A stretch of DNA of 64,000 nucleotides from an uncultured Anaerolineae bacterium (GTDB lineage: Bacteria > Chloroflexota > Anaerolineae > CG2-30-64-16), in NCBI GenBank assembly GCA_937124585.1, contig CAKZKT010000130.1, forward strand, positions 17,615 to 81,614, in the 5' to 3' direction. The position numbers were made by a program, and so were the translations under genes. The notes beneath the pieces were generated by a model. It did not search any database. It saw nothing but the letters and a program-made list of their open reading frames with translations, and was not told where the DNA came from. Below are positions 53,516 through 61,085 of this stretch, one piece after another. The number at the start of each line of letters is the position of its first letter. Position 1 is the first letter of the stretch.

Positions 53516-54837
53516 TAGGTGCGATAGCCCAATGCGGGCAGGTCGGCCAGGAAGCACAGGCGGTTGCGGCCGCCACAGGTGGCGTGCGGCTGGATGCGCT
53601 GGAACGGCACGGCGTTGCCCCGATCGTCCAGCAGCACGTCGTCGTCCGTCACCTTGCCGAACTCCAGCTCGACCACCTGCCGGCTGGCCCAGGTGTGCGG
53701 GTTGAAGACCACGATGGGCCGGCTGCCCGGCTCCTGGGGGATGCCGATGCGCCAGGCGAACGATTGCACCGCCAGGTTCAGCCCGCGGTCGGCAATGGTG
53801 AGCGCCTCGCCGAGCTGATCGCGCGCATCGTCGTAGGCCGGTTCGATGGAGGTGCCGGCCAGGATATCGTGGAACTGGTTGAACAGCACCTCCTTCCAGG
53901 CGCGGTCGAAATCGGCGGGATAGGGCTGGCCGGTCGTCCACGCGGCCAGCGCCGCCCACTTCTCCGCGGTCAGCAGGCGGTTCTCGGCCAGGCGCATCCA
54001 GCGCTTGATGCCCGAGTGGGCCGCGTAGCAGCCGGAGGCGTGGTTCTGCATCTCGTCGCGCATGATGGGCAGGCTTGTCAGGTTTTCGACTGCTTCGAAG
54101 AACGTCTCTGGTCGGCTGAACCGCAGCTCCGGCAGGTCGGCAACGCCGTTCAAGCGCCGGATGCACTCGATGTTGGCGATGGTCGGCCCGCCGCCGTGGT
54201 TGCCCACCCCGTAGAAGCACATGAACTGGTCGAGCGGCGGCTTCATCTCGGCAGCACAGCGCCGGATGTGCGGCTCGAAATCGCGGCCGTGCGACAGGTA
54301 CTCGAACGGGATGCGGAAGGCCAGCACGCGCGAGCCATCCGGCCCCTCCCACCAGAAGACGCGGCCCGGCAGCCCCTTCTCGTGCGGGCCGGGGCGCAGA
54401 AAGCAGTAGTAACGGATGCCGCTTTTCGCGAGGATCTGCGGCAGGGTGGCCGCGTGGCCGAAGCTGTCCACGTTGAAGCCGACTGTGGCGATGACGCCGA
54501 ACTTCTCGCGGAAGTAGCGCTGCGCGTACAGCCCGTGGCGCACGAACGACTCGCCGCCGGGGATGTTGCAATCCGGCTCGACCCACCAGCCGCCGACGAT
54601 GGCCCAACGGCCCTCGGCCACGCGCTGCCGGATTTCGGCGAACATGGCCGGGTCGCTCTGTTCGACCCACTCATAGAACGCGGCCGAGCTGGCGCAGAAG
54701 ATGAAATCGTCGTACTCCGTCATCCGATCCAGCGCGGAGCGGAAAGTGGCCTTGACTTCGTGGAACCCCTCGTGCCATTGCCACAGCCACACGGGGTCAA
54801 TGTGGGCGTTGCCGATCATGTGAAGCGTTTGGGACAT
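53425..54837 (-). CDS. Alpha-mannosidase (GH38), N-terminal catalytic half
   Basis: The catalytic domain is complete: MIGNAHIDPVWLWQWHEG (Zn His and Asp), FNVDSFGHAATLPQIL (nucleophile Asp), GNHGGGPT and FNQFHDILAGTS (Zn Asp/His), followed by the helical bundle. The true homology ends at LADLPALGYRTYRLAA. The last about 25 codons translate the inserted repeat (LLRGGRRARPEPIEGGPGG) up to its stop. Whole GH38 enzymes need the C-terminal beta domains to fold, so this product may be unstable. ATG 54837 follows the twin-MBL gene by 43 bp on the same strand. Confidence 0.85.
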   Translation of the reverse strand: MSQTLHMIGNAHIDPVWLWQWHEGFHEVKATFRSALDRMTEYDDFIFCASSAAFYEWVEQSDPAMFAEIRQRVAEGRWAIVGGWWVEPDCNIPGGESFVRHGLYAQRYFREKFGVIATVGFNVDSFGHAATLPQILAKSGIRYYCFLRPGPHEKGLPGRVFWWEGPDGSRVLAFRIPFEYLSHGRDFEPHIRRCAAEMKPPLDQFMCFYGVGNHGGGPTIANIECIRRLNGVADLPELRFSRPETFFEAVENLTSLPIMRDEMQNHASGCYAAHSGIKRWMRLAENRLLTAEKWAALAAWTTGQPYPADFDRAWKEVLFNQFHDILAGTSIEPAYDDARDQLGEALTIADRGLNLAVQSFAWRIGIPQEPGSRPIVVFNPHTWASRQVVELEFGKVTDDDVLLDDRGNAVPFQRIQPHATCGGRNRLCFLADLPALGYRTYRLAARCSPFSLLRGGRRARPEPIEGGPGG

Positions 54838-54880
54838 GATGTTGATTGCGCTCCAAGGGTGTGTTGTGTATTGCGTATTG

Positions 54881-56698
54881 CTAATTGACGACTGTCAGCA
54901 GCGCCTCGGCCTGCTGGCCGAAGCGCCGGCCGCCGATCGTCACATCCACGGCGATGCGCGCCCGGCGAGCGGTCAGGCCGGGTGGCGGGGTGACGGTGAA
55001 GTGGACCCTCACCCCCGACCCCTCTCCCTCGCAGGGAGAGGGGGGAGAGATGTGGGTCGCCCACCCTGCCGGCGCGATCACCTGCACTTGTAGGGGCGGA
55101 CGGCCGTCCGCCCCTGACTGTCCGAACGGATTCCGCACCTCTGCGACGAATTCCACCGGCTCGCCTTCGCGGGCATACGCTTGATACGGCATGATGCGGG
55201 CGATGAACCCCTCCGCGGCCAGGTCGGGTTCCGCGGGCAACAGCTCCCGGTGCAGCCGTTCGAGCGCTGCGGCCTGCGCCACCAGCCCGTCGAGGTAGCC
55301 CGGCTGCACCCACAGCGGCGCCCAGTGGCCGGAGAGGATCAGGTCGGGGGCAAGGCGGCGATAGAGCTCGGCCGCGCTGCGATAGTCGCCGGCGTCGAAA
55401 CGGTTCTGATAGACGTAGTTCAGCTCGCCCCCATCGTCTCCCTGGTACTGATCGCCGGTCGCCAGGACGCGCTTCCCATCCACCTCGAACGCGATGGCGA
55501 CGGCATGGCGGGTGTGGCCGGGGAGCGGGTGGAGCGTGATCTGGTACTCCTCCCAGGGGATGAGCCGGCCGAGAGGCAGACGCCGGTCCACGGGGATGGG
55601 GTCGTACCACAGGCAGGGCAGGTCGTAGGCCGCCGGCCGTTCCAGGATGTCCGCGAAGTTCTCGGCGGCCCAGACCTCTGCGCCCTCCACGCTGCGCAGC
55701 AGGTTGCAGCCGGCCACGTGATCGTCGTGGTAATGCGTCGGCAGCACGGCGTTCACCTGCGTGACGCCGAAGTCGCGCTTGAGCATCGGCAGGGTGTAGA
55801 GCCACGGCCGCCGCGCGGCGCGGTCGAAGCCCGCGGCCTCGCCGGCCATGAAATCGTAGCCGAAATCAATGAACAACGCCTTGCCGCTCTCGGACAGCAA
55901 CACGTAGCTGTTGGCCGTGCTCGTCCGGTTGAACAGCAGATGGGGCGTGATGGCGCTGTAGGGCTGCTGGCGCAGGAGGAATAGCCGCGGGTTCTGCCTG
56001 CGCAGGCGCATCAGCTCGGCCAAGCGTTCGACCAGCGGCGCTACGGCCGCAGCTGCGTCCGTCATCGGCTCGCCGTGGGATGGCAGCAGCAGGTCGGGCC
56101 GACGTTCGGCTAGGTCGAGCGCCGAAAGCACCGTGTAGGGCAGCCCCTCGCCGCCATTGTACGTCCACTGGGTGGCGGCCAGCGACCAGACCTTGCCGGG
56201 GGCCGCGATCAGGTCGCCGATGAACACAACGCGACGGCCGTCTACCTTGGCCAGCAGGCTGATCGAACCGGTCGTGTGGCCGGGCGTCGGTACAACCGTC
56301 ATGTCGAAGCAGCCGAAGCGCCACGACTCATAATCGCGCAACGTGCCCGCGATGGGGATGGACGCCAGTAGCGAGAAGCGGTCCTGGCGGACGTTGTAGT
56401 TGTTGAAGATCGTGCGGCCCTGCCAGTGCGCGTCCACATCGGCGAAGAGGTCCTGCTCGACGTGCGGAACCCACACCCGCGCGCCTGTGGCGATCGCGCG
56501 CGGCAAGCCCTGGCCCTGGTCGCGGTGGTGGTGCGTCATCAGCACGTCGGTCACGCGCGTCACGCCGATGGCGGCGAGGTGGTCGAGCACGTCACCCGCG
56601 CCGAAATCAATCAACACGGCCTCGGCGCCGTCGCGCAAGATGTAGACGTGACAGGTGTCGGTGAAGCGGTAGAGGTGTTCGGAGAGTTGGATCATCAT
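54881..56698 (-). CDS. Tandem metallo-beta-lactamase-fold protein
   Basis: The 605-residue protein contains two MBL-fold hydrolase domains. Domain 1 (about residues 1-240) has THHHRDQ, TPGHTTGS and GDLIAA. Domain 2 (about 260-490) has THYHDDHVAG, LPGHTRHA, TGDQYQ and SGHW. Both keep the main metal-binding His residues. A C-terminal beta-sandwich of about 100 residues carries two translated palindromic repeats (QSGADGRPP from 55092-55115 and SPPSPCEGEGSGV from 55005-55050), both frame-neutral. Placement upstream of a mannosidase suggests a role in sugar-derived metabolite cleavage, but the substrate is unknown. Two adjacent ATGs (56698, 56695) could start it. Confidence 0.82.
   Translation of the reverse strand: MMIQLSEHLYRFTDTCHVYILRDGAEAVLIDFGAGDVLDHLAAIGVTRVTDVLMTHHHRDQGQGLPRAIATGARVWVPHVEQDLFADVDAHWQGRTIFNNYNVRQDRFSLLASIPIAGTLRDYESWRFGCFDMTVVPTPGHTTGSISLLAKVDGRRVVFIGDLIAAPGKVWSLAATQWTYNGGEGLPYTVLSALDLAERRPDLLLPSHGEPMTDAAAAVAPLVERLAELMRLRRQNPRLFLLRQQPYSAITPHLLFNRTSTANSYVLLSESGKALFIDFGYDFMAGEAAGFDRAARRPWLYTLPMLKRDFGVTQVNAVLPTHYHDDHVAGCNLLRSVEGAEVWAAENFADILERPAAYDLPCLWYDPIPVDRRLPLGRLIPWEEYQITLHPLPGHTRHAVAIAFEVDGKRVLATGDQYQGDDGGELNYVYQNRFDAGDYRSAAELYRRLAPDLILSGHWAPLWVQPGYLDGLVAQAAALERLHRELLPAEPDLAAEGFIARIMPYQAYAREGEPVEFVAEVRNPFGQSGADGRPPLQVQVIAPAGWATHISPPSPCEGEGSGVRVHFTVTPPPGLTARRARIAVDVTIGGRRFGQQAEALLTVVN
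55005..55050. repeat. CCCCTCTCCCT hairpin repeat inside the MBL gene
   Basis: CCCCTCTCCCT (55019-55029) pairs perfectly with AGGGAGAGGGG (55033-55043), loop CGC, within a longer CTCACCCCC-flanked element. It is read through in frame. The same family occurs at 62443-62465 and in part at 53412-53515. Confidence 0.8.
55092..55115. repeat. 24-bp perfect palindrome inside the MBL gene
   Basis: AGGGGCGGACGG and its exact complement form an uninterrupted 24-bp palindrome, read through in frame as part of the C-terminal beta-sandwich. The same core, GGGGCGGAYGGC...CCGCCC, makes up the tandem repeat at 62016-62183. Confidence 0.85.
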
Positions 56699-56795
56699 AT
56701 CGCTGTTGCTTCTCTCATCAATTTGCGTATAATTTCAGGTGAGGCGACTTGGCGGTGCTCCGTCAAGCCCGCTGTTTTGTTCTTGGAGGTGCGTT

Positions 56796-57107
56796 ATGAC
56801 TGCCCTTTCGACCGCGACTCCTGATATCATATTGAAGCTGCTGCGTCGTCTGCCGCCGCTCGAGCGATTACGGGTGGTGGCCGAGGTTTTGCCGGAGCTG
56901 GAACGGGAATTGTCTGCTCTACCCCAAAGCCAGGAGTTTTGGCGCGGCGCATCCATGCAAACCCTGATCGAACAGCAAGGCATACCGCCGATCAGAGACT
57001 TCGACTCCTTGTTGGGCGGTTGGCCCGCCGATGAGCCGGTCGAGGACTTCGTGCGCGCAGTACGTGAGTCCCGACAGCCCTACATTACCGATATCGAGGC
57101 CGAATGA
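56796..57107 (+). CDS. Putative antitoxin of a VapBC-like pair
   Basis: The 103-residue protein has a helical N-terminal half (DIILKLLRRLPPLERLRVVAEVLPELEREL) and an acidic C-terminal tail rich in Asp and Glu (WPADEPVEDFVRAVRE). I do not recognise a DNA-binding fold with certainty. It overlaps the PIN-domain gene by ATGA, the arrangement normal for antitoxin-toxin pairs. GGAGG lies 6 bp before ATG 56796. Since the toxin is truncated, the antitoxin is probably an orphan. Confidence 0.6.
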   Translation: MTALSTATPDIILKLLRRLPPLERLRVVAEVLPELERELSALPQSQEFWRGASMQTLIEQQGIPPIRDFDSLLGGWPADEPVEDFVRAVRESRQPYITDIEAE

Positions 57108-57283
57108 GCGCTACACTTGTCCTCGATACTGACGTGGTCTCATTCCTACTCAAAGGCGACACAAGAGCCGAAGCATATCGTTCTCTTCTGCGCGGCAAGA
57201 CGTTGGCGCTCTCGTTTATGACGGTTGCCGAGTTGTACCGATTTGTCCATCATGACAGTGTGAAAATATCAACCTGCCCTTGA
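57104..57283 (+). pseudogene. PIN-domain toxin (VapC-like), truncated
   Basis: 59 codons: the first 45 or so are a typical PIN start (LVLDTDVVSFLLKGD with the first catalytic Asp, then LALSFMTVAELYR with the conserved Glu). After AELYRF the homology stops. The remaining codons are antisense to the end of the glucosidase gene, which overlaps by 34 bp. The other half of the PIN domain, with the last two acidic residues, is missing, so no nuclease activity is expected. The break lies near 57249. Confidence 0.75.
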
Positions 57284-58551
57284 ACCGTCGTATCATGCGC
57301 ATAGATGTACAGCGCGGCCGACCACGACTGCCCCGCGAAACCCATGGGCCGGCCCGACAGGCCGTGAAACCATTCGTTGAACTCCCACTCCCCCTGCCGG
57401 CCCTGGCGGTTCATCTCGGCCAGTTTGATGAGCTGCCGTCGCGCCTCCTCCGTCCGGCCGGCCCAGACCAGCGCGGTGACGTAGAATCCACCGATGAAGG
57501 GCCAGGCGCCGCCGTTGTGATAGTGATGCGGCAGGTTCAGGTTGCGCACCCGGTAGTAGTCGCGCCAATCCGGCTCGCCGGGCCGGATTTCCGGGTAGAG
57601 GCAGCGCACCGGCCACGGCTCGTCCAGCCCGCAGCCCCGGATGATGTCCAGGATCTTGCCTGCTTGCGTCGCATCGGCCACGCCGAAGAGGATCGCCAGC
57701 AGGTTGCCTAACGTGTCGAAGCGGTCCGGAAAGGCGCGGAACGCCACGTAGGGCAGATAGAAGGGACGCGCCACCAGCTCGGTCTCGATGCGTTTCAGGA
57801 CGTAGAGCCATTCTTTGCGCTCACGGCTGACCCACGCGTAATCCACCGGCGCTTCCGGCCCGACCCACAGCAGCACGTTGATCTTGTGGCGGACGTCGTC
57901 AGCGGCCGCGAAGTAGCTCTCGGCCGCCAGGCCCAGCGCCTCGGCCATGCGCCCCATGCACCGCCACGCCGCAGCGTAGAGCACGTTGTCGTAGAGCACG
58001 TTGTAGCGGTTGGCGAACAGGTCGGCCCAGTCCATGGCCTCGTGGACCTCCAACAGGCCGCATTCGTTGGAGTCCTGGTAGCGCAGCCAGAGCAGCGCCC
58101 GCTCCAGGCTGGGCCACGCCTGGCGCAGAAAGTCGAGGTCGCCGGTCTGGGCGAAGTTGGCGTAGTGGCCGATGATGTACCACAGGTTGCCGTCCACGCA
58201 GCCGGCGTGGATGGTATCCTCGACCGCAACCGCTCCGGCCTCCGCGGCGCCCACCTCCAGTTTGCCGCCGTGCGCCACCAGCGCAGGGTCGGCCACCTCC
58301 AGGAAGCCGACGTTGTGCGGGATCTTGCCCAGGGGCGACTGGAAGCGGCGCAGCGTCTCCAGCGAGCGGCGGTGGATGGTCCGTCCCGCCTCGCCGCAGA
58401 GCAGCAGCCCCAGCCCACAGATCATGCTGTCGCGCGCCCACACCTGCTGATAGGCCTGGTTGGCGCCCAGCAGCCCCAGCTCGCTGCCGTTGGCGAGCAG
58501 GATGCGTTCGGCGTGCGCGCGAGCGGTGGTGATGAGCTCGGTGTCGGTCAT
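57250..58551 (-). CDS. Amylo-alpha-1,6-glucosidase/GH100-like (alpha/alpha)6 glycosidase
   Basis: The 433-residue protein is an (alpha/alpha)6-barrel glycosidase: QQVWARDSMICGLGLLL, RRFQSPLGKIPHNVGF, VEDTIHAGCVDGNLWYIIGHYA, LLWLRYQDSNECGLLEVHEAMDWADLFANRYNVLYDNVLY in pieces, and HHYHNGGAWPFIGGFYV. Databases usually call it amylo-alpha-1,6-glucosidase, although similarity to GH100 invertases is equally clear, so the true substrate is open. It overlaps the kinase-aldolase gene by 4 bp. The last residues (GQVDIFTLS) overlap the broken toxin gene. Confidence 0.8.
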   Translation of the reverse strand: MTDTELITTARAHAERILLANGSELGLLGANQAYQQVWARDSMICGLGLLLCGEAGRTIHRRSLETLRRFQSPLGKIPHNVGFLEVADPALVAHGGKLEVGAAEAGAVAVEDTIHAGCVDGNLWYIIGHYANFAQTGDLDFLRQAWPSLERALLWLRYQDSNECGLLEVHEAMDWADLFANRYNVLYDNVLYAAAWRCMGRMAEALGLAAESYFAAADDVRHKINVLLWVGPEAPVDYAWVSRERKEWLYVLKRIETELVARPFYLPYVAFRAFPDRFDTLGNLLAILFGVADATQAGKILDIIRGCGLDEPWPVRCLYPEIRPGEPDWRDYYRVRNLNLPHHYHNGGAWPFIGGFYVTALVWAGRTEEARRQLIKLAEMNRQGRQGEWEFNEWFHGLSGRPMGFAGQSWSAALYIYAHDTTVQGQVDIFTLS

Positions 58552-61085
58552 GGCATGGAATCTCCCGTCACCCCTGCGCTCCCCAAAAACGCCTCGATCT
58601 TCTCCTGCACCGTCGCCTCGACTGCTGCGCCCGCGATCTGGCGCTGTGCGGCGGGCAATGCCGCCAGCTCGGCGTTGCTCATGCGCCCCTCATGGCCCAA
58701 CGCCTGGAGCATTGCCTGCTCCAGGTCGGTGGCGATGTTGACCTTGCTCACCCCGCCGCCGGGCAGATGGATGGCCTGCTTGATCATCGCGGCCGGCACG
58801 CCCGAGCCGCCGTGCAAAACCAGGTGAACCGGTGTCAGCGCGCGGATGGCGGCCAGGCGCGCCACGTCAATGCGCGGCCGGCGCACCACGTAGACGCCGT
58901 GGGCCGTGCCCACCGAGACCGCCAGCGCGTCCACCCCGGTCTCGGCGACGAACCGCGCGGCCTCCTCGGGAACGGTGAGCAGCTCCTCGTCTTCGGCCGT
59001 TTCCAACTTGTCCGCCGAAAAGATGCGCCCCAGTTCCGCTTCCACCGAGATGCCGCGCGCGTGGGCGTACTCGACCACTTCCCGGGTCCGCGCGATGTTC
59101 TCGGCCAGGGGCAGCTCCGAGCGGTCAATCATCACCGAAGTGAAGCCGCAGGCAATGGCCTCCGCGATGATGGCCGGGTCTTTGGTGTGGTCCAGGTGGA
59201 GCACGACCGGCACGGTGATCTGCTCCTCGTCCAGGCAGCGATAGAACTCATCGGCAAATTCGGCCGGCCGAGAATTGAACCAGCGCAGCTCGTTGGCCGA
59301 GATCTGGACGATCAGGGGTGAGCGCATCCGCTGGCCGGCGCGCAGCACGTGGCGGATCATCGCCGTGTAACGGGGCGAGAAGGAGCCGACGGCGTAGCCG
59401 CCCGCTTCGGCCGGTGGCAGGATTTCACGCAGGGTTACGACGTTTTCACGGTTGTTTGTTTTCACAAGGCTGCCGTCTTTCATTCCGTGGGCCGGGATCC
59501 CCGCGCCCCCAGGTATGTGTGCGTGTGTGGGGCGGGACTCCTGCGCCCTGTGCCTGCTGACCGGTTCCAGGCCGGCCGCTGCGGCGCGCAGGGGCCCCTG
59601 GAGAGTCCGGTAGATTTCGAGCAGCTGCCGGTGGGCGACATGACGGCCGGGATCGGGCCGATAGGCGGCCGCCGGGCTCGTGTGGATCGCGGCGCGAGCG
59701 GCCCCCCGGCGCGCTGCTGTGCCCTCGTCGCCGTAGACACCGGCGCCCAGGCCGGCCAGCAGCGCCGCGCCGAGCAACGTGGCCTCGACGTGCGCCGCAG
59801 CGAGCACCGGCCGGCCCGTCGCGTCCGCCCGGATCTGCGCCCACATCGGCATGCGGCTGCCGCCGCCGACCGCCGTCAGCGCCGGGATGGGCTGCCCGGT
59901 GACCTGTTCGGCGGCGTCCAGGATGCAGGCCACCTCGTAAGCGAGCCCCTGCAACACGGCTTTGACCAGCTCTGCCCGGCCGTGGGCATCGGTCAGGCCG
60001 ATGAACGCGCCGCGGGAGTGTGGGTCGGGCCACGGCGCCTGTGCGCCGAGCAAGTAGGGCAGGAAGAGCAGGTCAACCGGCTCCGGCGATGCCTGCGCGA
60101 TGAGCGCCGCCAACGCCTCGTGGGCGAGCGCCGGATCGCCGAGCACCCTGCGCAGCCAATCCAGCGCACGGCCTGACGCCGACAGCGCGCCCATCCAGAA
60201 CATCCGGCCGGCGACCACATGCGGCCCGAACACCAGCCCTGACGCGTAATCTCCCTCGGTCAGCGGCCGAGCCGGCAACGCGCCCACCAGCGCCTCGGCC
60301 GTGCCGACGGAGTCCAGGACGGTCCCGTTGTCGGTCGCACCGACCGCCAGCGCAGCAACGACGTGATCGTGGCCGCAGATCGCGACCGGCAGGCCGGCGG
60401 GCAGGCCGGCTTCAGCTGCGGCCGTGGCCGTGACGTGCCCCATGACCTGGCCGCTGGGCGCCACGGGCGGAAAGAGCGTCGCCTCCAACCCGAAGCGTGC
60501 CAGCCAATCGGCGTCCCAGCCGCCGGGCGCTATGCGATACGCCAGGGTGCGCGCGGCCAGGGTGGGATCGGTCGTCTGCCGGCCCGTCAGCCGCAGCGCC
60601 ACGAAGTCCGCGGCCGAGAGCCAGACCGCGCCGTCGGTGATCTCCGGGTCGCGCCGGCGCAGCCAGAGGAGCTTCGCCAGGCCGCATTTGTAGCTGGCGC
60701 GCAGGCCGCTGCGCCGGAAGATCGCGAGCGGGTCATCCTGTGCCGCGATCGCCTCGGCCTGGGGCCCGGCGCCGGTGTCAAACCAGGGGATGAGGGCCGA
60801 GCGCGGCCGGGCCGAGCGCCGGTCAACCAGCAGGCCGGTCTCGGCCATGCCGGCGATCCCCAGCGCGGCGATGGGGGCGCCCCGGCTCGCCGCAGCCGCT
60901 TCGGCCAACACGGCCGCGACAACCTGCCAGAGCTGTTCGGGGTCGAGGTCGGCGCGGCCATCGGCCGCGTGGCGCACCGGCGTGGCACGCCGCGCGACAT
61001 GGCACGCCGTTCCGTCCAGCTCGAACAGCCCGGCCTTGCAGTGCGTCGTCCCAACATCACAGCCCAGAAGTTTCAGCGCGCTCAT
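58548..61085 (-). CDS. Fusion of an FGGY sugar kinase and a class II ketose-bisphosphate aldolase
   Basis: Residues 1 to about 505 are an FGGY kinase: LGCDVGTTHCKAGLF, IPWFDTGAG, the catalytic Asp in ICGHDHVV, and AVGGGSRMPMWAQI. Residues 535-845 are a class II aldolase (FBA/GatY/KbaY): Zn His in VLHLDHTKD, EAELGRI, LVLHGGSGVP and SKVNIATDL. A kinase making a ketose phosphate and an aldolase splitting it form a natural pair. The linker (about 510-534) translates a GC-rich repeat-like sequence (HIPGGAGIPAHG), and M535 (ATG 59483) is a normal aldolase start. The kinase stop may therefore have been lost through the repeat; separate genes in one operon are the likely ancestor. Confidence 0.85.
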   Translation of the reverse strand: MSALKLLGCDVGTTHCKAGLFELDGTACHVARRATPVRHAADGRADLDPEQLWQVVAAVLAEAAAASRGAPIAALGIAGMAETGLLVDRRSARPRSALIPWFDTGAGPQAEAIAAQDDPLAIFRRSGLRASYKCGLAKLLWLRRRDPEITDGAVWLSAADFVALRLTGRQTTDPTLAARTLAYRIAPGGWDADWLARFGLEATLFPPVAPSGQVMGHVTATAAAEAGLPAGLPVAICGHDHVVAALAVGATDNGTVLDSVGTAEALVGALPARPLTEGDYASGLVFGPHVVAGRMFWMGALSASGRALDWLRRVLGDPALAHEALAALIAQASPEPVDLLFLPYLLGAQAPWPDPHSRGAFIGLTDAHGRAELVKAVLQGLAYEVACILDAAEQVTGQPIPALTAVGGGSRMPMWAQIRADATGRPVLAAAHVEATLLGAALLAGLGAGVYGDEGTAARRGAARAAIHTSPAAAYRPDPGRHVAHRQLLEIYRTLQGPLRAAAAGLEPVSRHRAQESRPTHAHIPGGAGIPAHGMKDGSLVKTNNRENVVTLREILPPAEAGGYAVGSFSPRYTAMIRHVLRAGQRMRSPLIVQISANELRWFNSRPAEFADEFYRCLDEEQITVPVVLHLDHTKDPAIIAEAIACGFTSVMIDRSELPLAENIARTREVVEYAHARGISVEAELGRIFSADKLETAEDEELLTVPEEAARFVAETGVDALAVSVGTAHGVYVVRRPRIDVARLAAIRALTPVHLVLHGGSGVPAAMIKQAIHLPGGGVSKVNIATDLEQAMLQALGHEGRMSNAELAALPAAQRQIAGAAVEATVQEKIEAFLGSAGVTGDSMP
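59486..59535. repeat. GC-rich repeat-like linker between kinase and aldolase parts
   Basis: The segment CCGGGATCCCCGCGCCC with flanking ACACACGCACATACC-type sequence looks like a dispersed intergenic repeat, but here it is translated as the linker of the kinase-aldolase fusion. Identification rests on style only; there is no second copy in the window. Confidence 0.4.
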
